Below, piece by piece: positions 8,703 to 17,015 of a DNA stretch of 64,000 nt. The stretch lies in NCBI GenBank assembly GCA_049591295.1, contig JBAWEQ010000080.1:1-64000 (forward strand), written 5' to 3'. The notes under the pieces were generated by a model. That model was not told the DNA's origin and did no database searches. It saw nothing but the letters and a program-made list of their open reading frames with translations. This stretch comes from DTPS01 sp049591295 (GTDB lineage Bacteria > Acidobacteriota > UBA4820 > DSQY01). The first letter of the stretch is position 1. Each line of letters begins with the position of its first letter. Made by a program: the position numbers and the translations under genes.

Positions 8703-9145
8703 GCCGTTCCCTGCTGCGCACCGCTCTGGTCGCCGCGGCGCTGTGCCTCTCGCTTCCCTTCAGCGCCGAGTTCTCGTGCAACCGCTACGACTTCGCGCTG
8801 AACCGGTTCATCCGCCTGGACGCCAAGGCGGGCGACCTGGCGATCCAGGACGTGGAGTTCCTGTTCCCCTCCTACATCGGTCCCAAGAAGCTGGACATCG
8901 AGGGCCGAAACGAGGCCACGGTGGACGTCAAGAATTACGGCACCGTCCCCCTTAGGGTTCACGTGGCCATCGCCCTCTTCGACGCCAGCGGCAACCTGGT
9001 GGGGTGCGGCGCGACGGGGAGCAAGCTCGGGTACACGCGCGCCGGAGAGGGCGAGGACTTCCACGTCACGTTCAACTACGTGCACTCCAAGCTGATGAGC
9101 GCGAAGTACTTCTACCTGACCGTGGAGACCGAGCCCGCCAAGTAA
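8699..9145 (+). CDS. Secreted protein with Ig-like/FxLYD-like fold, unknown function
   Basis: 148 aa. A signal peptide covers residues 1-24 (hydrophobic core TALVAAALCLSLPF, cut near FSA-EF). The mature part has the pattern NEATVDVKNYGTVPLRVHV...LFDASGNLVGCG, typical of small beta-sandwich domains (FxLYD or Ig-like) found in periplasmic proteins. Two cysteines (about 27 and 101) could form a disulfide. It begins at the ATGA overlap with the membrane protein gene, the last gene of the operon. Confidence 0.75.
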   Translation: MSRSLLRTALVAAALCLSLPFSAEFSCNRYDFALNRFIRLDAKAGDLAIQDVEFLFPSYIGPKKLDIEGRNEATVDVKNYGTVPLRVHVAIALFDASGNLVGCGATGSKLGYTRAGEGEDFHVTFNYVHSKLMSAKYFYLTVETEPAK

Positions 9146-9175
9146 GAGGGCAGAGAGAATTCGGGAAAGAAAAAA

Positions 9176-9303
9176 TTCACCACAAAGACACCAAGGGCTT
9201 GGGATTGCGAAGTGCGAATGACGGAAATGATGGCCGGCGACCGGCAACCCCCCGCCCCGGCGTCAACCCGAAGCACCCTTCAGAGGGCTGCTGACTCAGG
9301 ATC
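9176..9303. repeat. CACCAAG-type element and fragment of dispersed element
   Basis: About 31 bases after the previous stop, 9176-9200 holds the ATTCACCACAAAGACACCAA form of the dispersed 3' element. At 9261-9303 lies a short fragment (CTTCAGAGGGCTGCTGACTC) related to the start of the larger dispersed element at 34764. The gap separates two convergent genes; no hairpin with a T tract was found. Confidence 0.6.
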
Positions 9304-9308
9304 TTAAG

Positions 9309-10028
9309 TCACCGCTTCACGCCGCAGAGGGTCTGCGCCCCATCCCGCGCCACGCGCAGGTGGACCCCCTCCTCGCGGAACTGAGGCAGGAAGCGGATCT
9401 CCACCCCTTCCTCCCTGACCACCCTGTTCAGGTGGAAGTGGCCCAGCACGGCCGATGTCACCCCTTCGGCCTTGAGGCGGCGGGCCCAGGCCGAGAGCTC
9501 CTGCACCGGGAAATAGGTCTTGTAAGTCGCGTTGGTGACCGCCAGCCGGCCTTCCAAGTGACGCGCCAGCCGGAGCTGCCGTTCGGCCGGCAGGAGCTGG
9601 AAAAGCCTCCTCACGGATCGCGCCCTGGAGAACTCCCTCCATCGGAGGTAGTTGGCATCCGAGGTATTGATCAGGTCGCCGTGTTCGAAGCGGATGCGGG
9701 CGGGCCCGTCCGTCACCAGGTCCCAGCGGTCGCACACCCGGATGGGGCTCCACCGGGCCAGCTCATCCATGAAGTAGTCGCGGTTCCCCGCCAGGTAGAT
9801 GACCTTGCGCCCGTTCCTGGCGAGGCGCGAGAGGGCCGTGAGGACGGCTTCCTGTTCGGGGGTTTGGGCTTCGGGGAGGCCGATCCAGACCTGGAAGAGA
9901 TCGCCGAGAAGGACCAGGTGGGGAGCGCCGGCCCTCTCGAAATCCTGAAGCCAGGTGAGGAATACGGAAAGGGCGGGGTCGCCGGTCGAAAGGTGGGGGT
10001 CCGCCGCGCACCAAGCCAGATCGTCCAC
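9309..10028 (-). CDS. lpxH: UDP-2,3-diacylglucosamine pyrophosphohydrolase LpxH
   Basis: 239 aa from a GTG start, the size of known LpxH. It cleaves UDP-2,3-diacylglucosamine to lipid X, the fourth step of lipid A synthesis, at the inner membrane. Metallophosphoesterase motifs are in order: ADPHLS near the N-terminus, LGDLFQVWIG, the LpxH-typical GNRD, HGDLIN and GHFH. The start is moved from an ATG at 10109 to the GTG at 10026-10028, because that codon follows GGAGGAG by four bases and places the first metal motif at the usual distance from the N-terminus; the extra 27 residues upstream look non-coding. Presence of this gene implies an LPS-type outer membrane. Confidence 0.9.
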   Translation of the reverse strand: MDDLAWCAADPHLSTGDPALSVFLTWLQDFERAGAPHLVLLGDLFQVWIGLPEAQTPEQEAVLTALSRLARNGRKVIYLAGNRDYFMDELARWSPIRVCDRWDLVTDGPARIRFEHGDLINTSDANYLRWREFSRARSVRRLFQLLPAERQLRLARHLEGRLAVTNATYKTYFPVQELSAWARRLKAEGVTSAVLGHFHLNRVVREEGVEIRFLPQFREEGVHLRVARDGAQTLCGVKR

Positions 10029-10304
10029 GCCGCTCCTCCGCCTCACGACGCACGGGCCGTGCCGCCGGCCCCGCGTGGGGAGCCTATCACGCGGGCGGGG
10101 GCCGCACAAGGTTGCTTGCGGCCCGGCGGGCGTTCATATTATTCATCAGGCGATGGTTGCGCTGACAGGATTGGGCGCCGAACAGTGCGACCGGGGTTGG
10201 GGCAATAATGGCGCGATCATGTCCAGGGTGTTGGAGGGACGGCCCCCCTTGAGCCTCACGATGGGTGGCGCCGAATAGGTCATGGTCATCAAGGAGGAAG
10301 AAAA
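10029..10304. other. Divergent intergenic region between lpxH and yjbQ
   Basis: About 276 bases between two divergent genes. A TATTAT box near 10139-10144 preceded by TTGCTT near 10113 could be a plus-strand promoter, but the spacing is long. No RNA gene was recognised. The only clear signal is the ribosome site AAGGAGGAA before yjbQ. Confidence 0.4.
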
Positions 10305-10721
10305 ATGGATTTGACCCTTGCCAGCCAGGAGCGTTGCGAGGTGATGGATATCACCGCCAACGTCCAGCGGGCCTGCCGTCAGTGGGGCGGAAGCGGGGCG
10401 GTGCTGGTCTACTGCCCCCATACGACCGGCGGCGTGACCCTCAACGAGAAATTCGATCCGACGGTCCGCCAGGACATCCTGCATTGGATGGAGCGGCTGG
10501 TCCCCGCGGGAGCGGTCTACGCCCACGAGGAAGGGAACGCCGACGCCCACATCAAGGCGAGCCTTACTGGAAACCAGGTCCTGATCCCCGTGCGCCAGGG
10601 GAATCTGCTCCTGGGCCGTTGGCAGGGGCTTTTCTTCCTGGAGTTCGACGGGCCCAGGCACCGCACCCTCTGGCTCAGCTTCCTCGCGGCGGCCCCGCAG
10701 GAGATGGGAAGCGGGAAGTAG
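10305..10721 (+). CDS. YjbQ/UPF0047 family protein
   Basis: 138 aa, full length for the family. Hallmarks are CPHTTGGVTLNE (about 39-50), the metal-site histidines in HEEGNADAHIKASL (about 77-90) and LGRWQGLFFLEFDGPRHR (about 105-122). Members have a metal-binding beta fold and have been reported to show weak thiamine-phosphate synthase activity, but the cellular role is not settled. The gene stands alone between divergent and convergent neighbours, with a clear AAGGAGG site before the ATG. Confidence 0.93.
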   Translation: MDLTLASQERCEVMDITANVQRACRQWGGSGAVLVYCPHTTGGVTLNEKFDPTVRQDILHWMERLVPAGAVYAHEEGNADAHIKASLTGNQVLIPVRQGNLLLGRWQGLFFLEFDGPRHRTLWLSFLAAAPQEMGSGK

Positions 10722-10826
10722 GAGCAGGGCGCTGGACGGGATTGGCGAGACGCGAGACGCGAGAGGCGAGACGCAAAAAGCGCGCCCCTTCGTCTGGCGG
10801 CGTTTGGCTTTCTGCGTGGCCCCGCC
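10722..10826. repeat. GCGAGAC heptamer array between convergent genes
   Basis: At 10744-10775 the sequence GGCGAGACGCGAGACGCGAG and its continuation form four to five copies of a GCGAGAC heptamer, the same family as at 21887, 30237, 34697 and 63750. There is no gene and no obvious terminator. Confidence 0.7.
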
Positions 10827-11627
10827 TCAATCGTTGACGGTGACGAAGCCCGTGACGCCGTCGGTCTGGATTCGGCGCTGGAGGGCCTCGGCGGCCTCCT
10901 CGGTGGGCAGGTGGCCCACGCGGACTCGGTAGAAGTCCCGGAACCGGATCACGTAGGCATCGCCGTAACGGTTGGCCATCAGATCCCTGAACCGCAGCGC
11001 GTTCTGCTCGTTCTGGAAGGCTCCGACCTGCACGGTGAAGGAGGCGTCGAGCAGGGAGGCACTGGTGCCAGGACCGCCCACGAGGGTCTCGCCGGGCGTG
11101 GGGGCGGACTTGGGCCGCTCGGTGGCGCGGTCCAACACCTGGATGCGAACGTGGGCCAGCCCCTCGTTGGCAAATCCCAGGGCCTTGGCCGCGCCGTAGG
11201 AACAGTCCAACCCCCGGCCCTTCACGAAAGGGCCTCTGTCGTTGATCGTGAGCACGGCCTGGCGGCCGTTGTCCAGATTGGTGACCCTCACGATGGTCCC
11301 CAGGGGCAGGGTGCGATGCGCCGCAGTGAGGCCGTACATGTCGAAGATCTCGCCGCTGGCCGTGGGCTTGCCGTTGAAGTCCTTCCCGTACCAGGAGGAG
11401 ACCACCTCCTGCTCCCGCTCCCGGCTCGGAATGTGCGGCGCGCCGGCCCGGCGCCGGTGGTGCACGCACCCGCTCTGGAGCAGCAACGCCGCGAGGGCCA
11501 GGCCGATCAGAAGCCCGCTCCGGCGCCTCAAGCCGCCCCGCCAAGCCGACCGAGACGCGGCATTCGACCTGTAACCTTTGGAGGGCGATTCATGGCCGAA
11601 GGAGCGCAGCTCGGTGTCATCTCTCAT
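10827..11627 (-). CDS. rlpA: RlpA-family septal lytic transglycosylase-like lipoprotein
   Basis: 266 aa. A lipoprotein signal with lipobox LLLQSGC (Cys about 54) anchors the mature protein to a membrane, by family the outer membrane. A double-psi beta-barrel RlpA domain follows (about 75-160, with SSWYGKDFNGKPTASGE, AHRTLPLGT and INDRGPF), then a SPOR domain (about 195-266) that binds denuded peptidoglycan at division sites. The n-region before the hydrophobic core is long (about 37 residues), so a later start is possible. The ATG used here overlaps the stop of the upstream small membrane gene. It is the last gene of the purH-lolA operon. Confidence 0.9.
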   Translation of the reverse strand: MRDDTELRSFGHESPSKGYRSNAASRSAWRGGLRRRSGLLIGLALAALLLQSGCVHHRRRAGAPHIPSREREQEVVSSWYGKDFNGKPTASGEIFDMYGLTAAHRTLPLGTIVRVTNLDNGRQAVLTINDRGPFVKGRGLDCSYGAAKALGFANEGLAHVRIQVLDRATERPKSAPTPGETLVGGPGTSASLLDASFTVQVGAFQNEQNALRFRDLMANRYGDAYVIRFRDFYRVRVGHLPTEEAAEALQRRIQTDGVTGFVTVND

Positions 11628-11865
11628 CGGGAAAGGCCCTCCGCAGAATCGAGCCGCGCCGGATGAACCAGAGGAACACCAGAAAAGCCGCGACCCCGAG
11701 CAGGCCGCCCAGGGCGATGATGAGCAGCGCCCTGACCGCCACTTCGCGCTGCCCCTCTGCCCCGCCGAACCAGGACCTCAGGGCCTCCAGGGCTGGGAAG
11801 CCCTCGAAGAGCATGTAGAGGGAGGATAAGAGGGCCTTGAGAATCCGGACCAGCCAGTCGAGCAC
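11617..11865 (-). CDS. Small single-span membrane protein
   Basis: 82 aa. One strong membrane segment (about 45-67, ALLIIALGGLLGVAAFLVFL), preceded by an amphipathic N-terminal part. No family was recognised. It lies between lolA and rlpA and overlaps the rlpA start, suggesting translational coupling and perhaps an envelope role. It could be a short accessory protein or, less likely, a chance frame. Confidence 0.6.
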   Translation of the reverse strand: MLDWLVRILKALLSSLYMLFEGFPALEALRSWFGGAEGQREVAVRALLIIALGGLLGVAAFLVFLWFIRRGSILRRAFPDER

Positions 11866-11932
11866 CCCGTCCTCCCGCCAGGCACCACGAGACCCGTCTC
11901 CGGTCAGCCGAGGGCGGACTCTCCGCCAGGGC

Positions 11933-12688
11933 TCAGGGTTTGAAAGGGTCCTGCAGGTCCATGAGCTGCCGCTGCACCTTCACGCCCGGAGGGATGTTCA
12001 CCTTGAAGGCATCCGGGGGCAGCGTCGGGTTCATCTCCCAGTCCGAAAAATCGAACCGGATGCGGTCTCCCTCCGTCTCCACCACGTCGAATCCCTCCAG
12101 GAGCCCCGTGCGGTCCTCCACATCGAAGTGCAGGACGGCGATCTTCCGCTTCAGGCGGAACTTGCGGGGGACGAGGGTCAGGTGGGCGATGTGGCCCTCC
12201 TCTCCGGACCAGATCACCGTGAAGGACTGCTTCAGCTCATCCAGGGGCTGCCCCACGCCCAGGTAGCGGATGATCTTGTTCTGGTGCCTCCGGATGTCCT
12301 GGACGATGACCCTCTTCTGGCCGGGCTCATAGACCAGCAGGTCGCCGTCCTTGATGAGGAAATAGAGCGGCGAGGGGGAGGTGTACCGGTAGAGCGCCGT
12401 GTCGGGCTTCTTCAGGGTCAGCTCGCCCTTGAGTACCTGCGGCTTGGCCAGCATGCTGAAGTTGTTGGTCTGCACGAACCTCACGCGCAGGGTTTGGATC
12501 CCCTTCTGCAGGTCGTTCATCTTCTGAAGGAGGGCCACCAGCCGGGGGTCATCCGGCTTCGGAGGCTCCTTGGCCCGCGCGGAAAGGGGCCCAAGCGCTA
12601 GCAGGAAGAGGACGACGAGGAGCGGCAGGAGGAGGGCTCTCCCGCCCGGCCTGCCGGCAAAGGGGTTGGAGCGCCGTTCCCTAGCCAT
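11933..12688 (-). CDS. lolA: LolA-like periplasmic lipoprotein carrier
   Basis: 251 aa. The signal peptide is about residues 1-39 (hydrophobic ALLLPLLVVLFLLALGPLSA). The mature protein has the LolA pattern: an early helix with LRVRFVQTN, then KGELTLKKPDTALYRY...DGDLLVYEPGQKRVIVQD, then a long beta series ending in LPPDAFKVNIPPGVKV. LolA ferries outer-membrane lipoproteins across the periplasm. The ATG lies eight bases inside the end of purH, so it is translated from the purH message. It may be a LolA homolog with another cargo, since the family is broad. Confidence 0.85.
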   Translation of the reverse strand: MARERRSNPFAGRPGGRALLLPLLVVLFLLALGPLSARAKEPPKPDDPRLVALLQKMNDLQKGIQTLRVRFVQTNNFSMLAKPQVLKGELTLKKPDTALYRYTSPSPLYFLIKDGDLLVYEPGQKRVIVQDIRRHQNKIIRYLGVGQPLDELKQSFTVIWSGEEGHIAHLTLVPRKFRLKRKIAVLHFDVEDRTGLLEGFDVVETEGDRIRFDFSDWEMNPTLPPDAFKVNIPPGVKVQRQLMDLQDPFKP

Positions 12689-14240
12689 GCCGGAAGTGCC
12701 TCGTGCCCGTGAAGACCATGGCCAGCTTGAGCCGGTCGGCGGCCTCGATGACCTCCGGATCCCGGATGCTTCCGCCCGGCTGGATCACGGCCGTGACGCC
12801 GGCTTCGGCCAGTTCCTCTACGCCATCCGGGAAGGGGAAGAAGGCGTCGGAGGCGGCCGAGCAGCCCTTCGTGTCGCGGTAGGCCTTCATCCGGGCGATC
12901 TTCACCGAATCCACCCGGCTCATCTGGCCGGCGCCCACGCCCACGGTCCCCTCCGCGTCTCCGATGACGATGGCGTTGCTCTTCACGTGCTTGCAGACCT
13001 TCCAGGCCAGCTCCAGGGCGGTGGTTTCGGATTCCGTGGGAGCCCGCTTCGTGACCACCTTGCGCTCCTCGGGCAGGCCCGGCAGGTCCTGGGTCTGCAC
13101 CAGCAGACCGCCGGCCACGCGCTTGAGGTCCCAGCCCGGGAAGGGATCCTGGTCCTTGAGCTCGATGATCCTGAGGTTCTTCTTCCGGGAGAGCACCTCC
13201 AGGGCCTTGGGCTCGAAGGAGGGGGCCACCACGATCTCCAGGAAGATCTCCGACAGGGCGAGGGCCGCCTCCCCGTCGCAGGGGACGTTGAAGGCCACGA
13301 TGCCCCCGTAGGCCGAGAGCGAATCGGTCTGGAGGGCCCGGCGGAAGGCCGCCAGGGGCGTGGCCCCGAGGGCGGCCCCGCAGGGGTTGGTGTGCTTGAT
13401 GATGGCGCAGGAGGGGCGCGGCAGCTCGCAGGCCAGGGCCCACGCCCCGTGCAGGTCCAGGAGGTTGTTGAAGGAGAGCTCCTTGCCCTGGTGCTGCCTC
13501 AGGGCCCCGAGGAAGCGGTCCCCCTCGCGGTAGAAGGCGGCCTCCTGCTGCGGGTTTTCGCCGTACCGCAGGCTCTGGGCCTTATGGACGAAAAGGGGCA
13601 GGAAATCGGGGAAGGTCCCTCCGTTGCGGACCAGCTCGCCCCCTTCCATGCGGATCGTGGAGAGATGGCGGGCGATGGCGCCGTCGTACTGCGCCGTCCG
13701 CTGGAAGGCCTTGGCGGAGAGCCTCAGCCTCGTCTCGGCGGTGACGCCCCCCTCGCGCTCGATCTCTTCCGTGAGCGGGCCGTAATCCGACGGGTCCACG
13801 ACCACAGCCACGGATTCGAAGTTCTTCGCCGCCGAGCGGACCATGGAGGGGCCGCCGATGTCGATGTTCTCGACGGCCTCGGCGATGCTCGCCCCGGGAG
13901 AGGCCACCACCCTCTCGAACGGATAGAGATTGACGACCACGAGGTCGATGGGCGCCCCGCCCAGCCGCTCCAGGTCCTTCAGGTGCTCCTCCGTGCGCCT
14001 CGCCAGGATACCGCCGTGCACGCGGGGATGCAGGGTCTTGACCCGCCCTTCCATGACCTCCGGGGAGCCCGTATAGGAGGCCACGTCCGTCACGGGCAGA
14101 CCGGCCTCCCTCAGGAGCTTGGCCGTCCCGCCGGTGGAGAGCACCTCCACCCCGCGCCCGGTGAGGAAGCGGACGAACCCTTCCAGGTTCTCCTTGCGCG
14201 AAACCGAAATCAGAGCCCTCTGGATGGTCACCGTCTTCAT
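12681..14240 (-). CDS. purH: Bifunctional AICAR formyltransferase/IMP cyclohydrolase PurH
   Basis: 519 aa, full length. The N-terminal cyclohydrolase (MGS-like) domain opens with RALISVSRKENLEGFVRFL and contains STGGTAKLL and HPRVHGGIL. The C-terminal transformylase domain carries the catalytic KHTNPCGAA motif (about 284-292) and ends in IQPGGSIRD...FTGTRHFRH. It catalyses the last two steps of IMP synthesis in the cytoplasm. It heads an operon with lolA, a small membrane gene and rlpA, an unusual mix of purine and envelope genes. Confidence 0.97.
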   Translation of the reverse strand: MKTVTIQRALISVSRKENLEGFVRFLTGRGVEVLSTGGTAKLLREAGLPVTDVASYTGSPEVMEGRVKTLHPRVHGGILARRTEEHLKDLERLGGAPIDLVVVNLYPFERVVASPGASIAEAVENIDIGGPSMVRSAAKNFESVAVVVDPSDYGPLTEEIEREGGVTAETRLRLSAKAFQRTAQYDGAIARHLSTIRMEGGELVRNGGTFPDFLPLFVHKAQSLRYGENPQQEAAFYREGDRFLGALRQHQGKELSFNNLLDLHGAWALACELPRPSCAIIKHTNPCGAALGATPLAAFRRALQTDSLSAYGGIVAFNVPCDGEAALALSEIFLEIVVAPSFEPKALEVLSRKKNLRIIELKDQDPFPGWDLKRVAGGLLVQTQDLPGLPEERKVVTKRAPTESETTALELAWKVCKHVKSNAIVIGDAEGTVGVGAGQMSRVDSVKIARMKAYRDTKGCSAASDAFFPFPDGVEELAEAGVTAVIQPGGSIRDPEVIEAADRLKLAMVFTGTRHFRHG

Positions 14241-14309
14241 CGTTCTTCTCCGCTCTCATGGGCCGGGGACGGGCGCCGCCGACGTTCCCGGCATGGTGAA
14301 AGCCGCTGC

Positions 14310-15146
14310 TCAGGAGGCGTGCTTCTCCCCGGGATGATAGAAGGGGGTCGCCGCCACGTCGCCCCCCATGGACTTCCACATATAAAACCAGCTCTTGGCC
14401 GCGTCGGAAACGGCGTGCGAGAGGACCACCTCGGCCACGCCGAAGGCGTTGGAGCGGTCATCGAAGGTACTCGAGGAGACCCGCTTCCCGTGCGGGAAAT
14501 AGCAGAAAAGCACCGCCTGCTCGTAGCGCGGCATGCCGTCCAGTCTGTGGATCAGGTAGGACCGCAGGTCCCCCGTCAGGGGCGGGCTGTCGTACCCGTC
14601 GAAGACGACCACCATGAGGGGCAGCTTGCGCTCCATGTAGGCGAGGTAGTCCGCCCGCACCTGCGCGGCCCTCGGATCCTGGCCCGCCCGGAGAGGATCG
14701 TTGAGCAGGTAGATGAGCCCGGCGGTCATCCCCATGTGGTAGGCCACCTGCTGGAACGGTTCCGTCGTCTGGAGAAGGGTGGGGACGAGGTCGAATTCCC
14801 GCACCGCCGCATCGAGGATGTCCGCCGTGGGCCTGGGGGCATAGCCCGCCAGGGCGTCGGACACCCCGCGATCCAGGTCAGTCCGATAGGCCAGCAGGGC
14901 GTTTCGGAGCGCCACCGGCGCCAGCCGCAGGGTCAGGTCCGTCATCCTCTTCGTGGTGGCGGGGCCGTAGGCGGCGTCCGCGGGAGCCGCGGCCGGGATG
15001 GGAACCGCCGGCGCCAACAGGAGAAGCCCGGCGAGGAAGAGAAGGAGACAGGGAGACAGGGAGACAGGGAGACAGGCGAAAAAAGGAAAGAGCCGGGGTA
15101 CCGGGAGGCAGGGGAACCCAGGAGTCGCGGTCATTGGCTTTCTCAT
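14310..15146 (-). CDS. Secreted protein of unknown function
   Basis: 278 aa from the ATG at 15144-15146. The hydrophobic segment at about 30-55 (LLLFLAGLLLLAPAVPIPAA) is a signal peptide or anchor. The 20-30 residues before it are encoded by a GAGACAGG octamer array (about 15048-15077 on the plus strand) like the non-coding arrays elsewhere, so the true N-terminus may lie later. The mature part is predominantly helical with the stretch FQQVAYHMGMTAGLIYLLND and a C-terminal half around VVFDGYDSPPLTGDLRSYL. A faint likeness to zinc-dependent phospholipase C/S1-P1 proteins is noted but not claimed. It follows icd after 59 bases in the same direction. Confidence 0.65.
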   Translation of the reverse strand: MRKPMTATPGFPCLPVPRLFPFFACLPVSLSPCLLLFLAGLLLLAPAVPIPAAAPADAAYGPATTKRMTDLTLRLAPVALRNALLAYRTDLDRGVSDALAGYAPRPTADILDAAVREFDLVPTLLQTTEPFQQVAYHMGMTAGLIYLLNDPLRAGQDPRAAQVRADYLAYMERKLPLMVVVFDGYDSPPLTGDLRSYLIHRLDGMPRYEQAVLFCYFPHGKRVSSSTFDDRSNAFGVAEVVLSHAVSDAAKSWFYMWKSMGGDVAATPFYHPGEKHAS

Positions 15147-15205
15147 GGTCTCATCTCCGGCGTGGCGACCCCGTCTCTTTTCCCTGTTTCGCTGTCTCTC
15201 TGTTT

Positions 15206-16624
15206 CTACCCTTTCATCTGCGCGATGACGGCGTCCCCGAACTCGGAGCACTTGAGCTCCTTCACGTCCTTGTGGCCCTCCGCCTTCATGAGGCGGGCGA
15301 AGTCGTACGTGACGGTGTGGGCGGCGATGGCGGATTCGATCCCCTTCACGAGCAGGTCGGCCGCCTCGGTCCACCCCAGGTGCCGGAACATCATCTCGCC
15401 CGAGAGGATGACGGAACCGGGGTTGACCTTGTCCAGGTTGGCGTACTTGGGCGCCGTGCCATGAGTGGCCTCGAAGATGGCGTGGCCCGACACGTAGTTG
15501 ATGTTCCCGCCGGGGGCGATGCCGATGCCGCCCACCTGCGCCGCAAGGGCGTCCGAGAGATAGTCTCCGTTCAGGTTCAGCGTGGCGATGACGTCGAACT
15601 CGTCGGCCCGGGTGAGGGTCTGCTGGAGGGTGATGTCGGCGATGGTGTCCTTGAGCATGAGCTTGGACTTCCACTTGCCGTCGCCGTGGGTGGGCCAGAG
15701 CTTGAGGGTGTCCGCCACCTCCCGGACGATCTCGGCCTTCTTGTCCGGCGCGAACATGTCCAGGCCGGGCTCGATCATGCGGGCGTTCTCCTCGTCGCTC
15801 AGAGCGGGGTTCGCCTCCTTGTTGCCGAGGATCCAGCTCTCCCGGATCGTCACGGTCTCGCTCCGGAACTCCTCCGCCCCCACCTCGTAACCCCAGTCCT
15901 TGAAGGCGCCCTCGGTGAACTTCATGATGTTGCCCTTGTGGGTGAAGTTCACGCTCCTGCGGCGGTTCTTGAGGGCGTACTGGATGGCGGCGCGGCAGAG
16001 ACGCTTGGAGCCGTCTTCGGAGACGGGTTTGATGCCGATGCCCGAGGACTCGGGGAACCGGATCTTCTTGACGCCCATCTCCTTGATGAGGAAGTCGATG
16101 ACCTTCTTCACCTCGGGGCTGTAGGCCTTCCACTCGATGCCGGCGTAGATGTCCTCGGTGTTTTCCCGGAAGATCACCATGTCCACCTTCTCGGGGTGCT
16201 TCACGGGGCTGGGCACACCCTTGAAGTACTTCACCGGTCGCAGGCAGACGTAGAGATCGAGGAGCTGCCGGAGGGCCACGTTCAGCGAGCGGATGCCGCC
16301 GCCGATGGGAGTCGTGAGGGGGCCTTTGATGCCCACGAGATAGGTCTTGAAGGCCTCCACCGTGTCGTCCGGAAGCCACTCCCCGAACTTGTGGAAGGAC
16401 TTCTCGCCGGCGAACACCTCCATCCAGGCAATCTTCTTCTTGCCCCCGTAGGCCTTCTCGACCGCCGCGTCCAGCACGCGCTGGGAGGCGCGCCAAATGT
16501 CGGGGCCCGTGCCGTCGCCTTCGATGAAGGGAATGATGGGGTGATCAGGGACCTGAAGCTCCCCGCTTTTCATCTGAATGGGGGCGCCTTCCTTGGGTGG
16601 GGTGAGGGTCTTGAAAGTAGCCAC
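15206..16624 (-). CDS. icd: NADP-dependent isocitrate dehydrogenase
   Basis: 472 aa, somewhat longer than the 416-aa E. coli enzyme. It oxidises isocitrate to 2-oxoglutarate and CO2 in the TCA cycle. Substrate residues lie in TTPIGGGIRSLNVALRQ (about 103-119), which includes the serine phosphorylated by the IDH kinase in enteric bacteria. Other motifs are VIFRENTEDIYAG, NLNGDYLSDALAAQVGGIG and the cofactor region HGTAPKYANLDKVNPGS. The start is a GTG seven bases after AGGAGG. A promoter (16758-16787) gives a leader of about 125 bases. Its product feeds a 2-oxoacid that ferredoxin-linked enzymes of the kind found at 23-26 kb could use. Confidence 0.96.
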   Translation of the reverse strand: MATFKTLTPPKEGAPIQMKSGELQVPDHPIIPFIEGDGTGPDIWRASQRVLDAAVEKAYGGKKKIAWMEVFAGEKSFHKFGEWLPDDTVEAFKTYLVGIKGPLTTPIGGGIRSLNVALRQLLDLYVCLRPVKYFKGVPSPVKHPEKVDMVIFRENTEDIYAGIEWKAYSPEVKKVIDFLIKEMGVKKIRFPESSGIGIKPVSEDGSKRLCRAAIQYALKNRRRSVNFTHKGNIMKFTEGAFKDWGYEVGAEEFRSETVTIRESWILGNKEANPALSDEENARMIEPGLDMFAPDKKAEIVREVADTLKLWPTHGDGKWKSKLMLKDTIADITLQQTLTRADEFDVIATLNLNGDYLSDALAAQVGGIGIAPGGNINYVSGHAIFEATHGTAPKYANLDKVNPGSVILSGEMMFRHLGWTEAADLLVKGIESAIAAHTVTYDFARLMKAEGHKDVKELKCSEFGDAVIAQMKG

Positions 16625-16757
16625 GGTCGTACCTCCTCTGGTGGAAGCGGGCGAAGCGCTGGTCCTGTCCGGAGCTACCCCCTGGGATCCCCATAAAAGG
16701 GGGTTTCGCCTTTGCCCGGCAAGGCTTGCATGGGTTCCGCACCCGCGTCAGCCCCGT

Positions 16758-16787
16758 AGTATAGCCGTGCGCCGGGAGGGGGGTCAA
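16758..16787 (-). promoter_or_regulatory. Sigma-70-type promoter of icd
   Basis: On the minus strand TTGACC (16787-16782), 18-bp spacer, TATACT (16763-16758). The downstream leader to the GTG start contains runs of C (CCCCC near 16690) and G (GGGG, GGGGG near 16675-16685) that can pair in alternative ways, but no known riboswitch was recognised. Confidence 0.65.
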
Positions 16788-17015
16788 CTCGGTGACAGAT
16801 CAGGGCTGATAGGTGAGGGAAAAGGGACAGGGGACAGGGGAAAGTGAGGAGCCGGAAGCCGGCAAGGCGGTGGCCTTGTTCAATTCGCGATTCAAATCCT
16901 CCGTGTCTTGGCCTCTCCGTGTCGTATTTCTCCTGACTTCCGCCTTCACCCTCCCCCTGCCTCTATTGCCAGGGTTCCCTAGCTATCCTATGATGAGTCT
17001 AAATTGGAGGCAGGG
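16788..17015. repeat. Intergenic GGGACAG heptamers between divergent genes
   Basis: At 16815-16842 GGGACAG/GGGAAAG-type heptamers occur; near 16898-16928 the phrase TCCGTGTCTTGG is a degenerate CACCAAG-type element in reverse. The plus-strand gene that follows has a TATCCT box (16984-16989) and the ribosome site GGAGG at 17006-17010. No other feature was found. Confidence 0.55.

Noticed and set aside
10029..10109. Upstream ATG for lpxH giving 27 extra residues
   Set aside because: Extra residues are Arg/Gly-rich without homology, while the GTG at 10028 has a strong ribosome site and gives the normal protein length.
12570..15464. 964-codon plus-strand frame opposite lolA, purH and the secreted protein
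   Set aside because: It spans three real minus-strand genes and their junctions; low-complexity composition and no family likeness.
16653..16757. Known riboswitch classes in the icd leader
   Set aside because: No conserved core motif of a class I can recall could be found.
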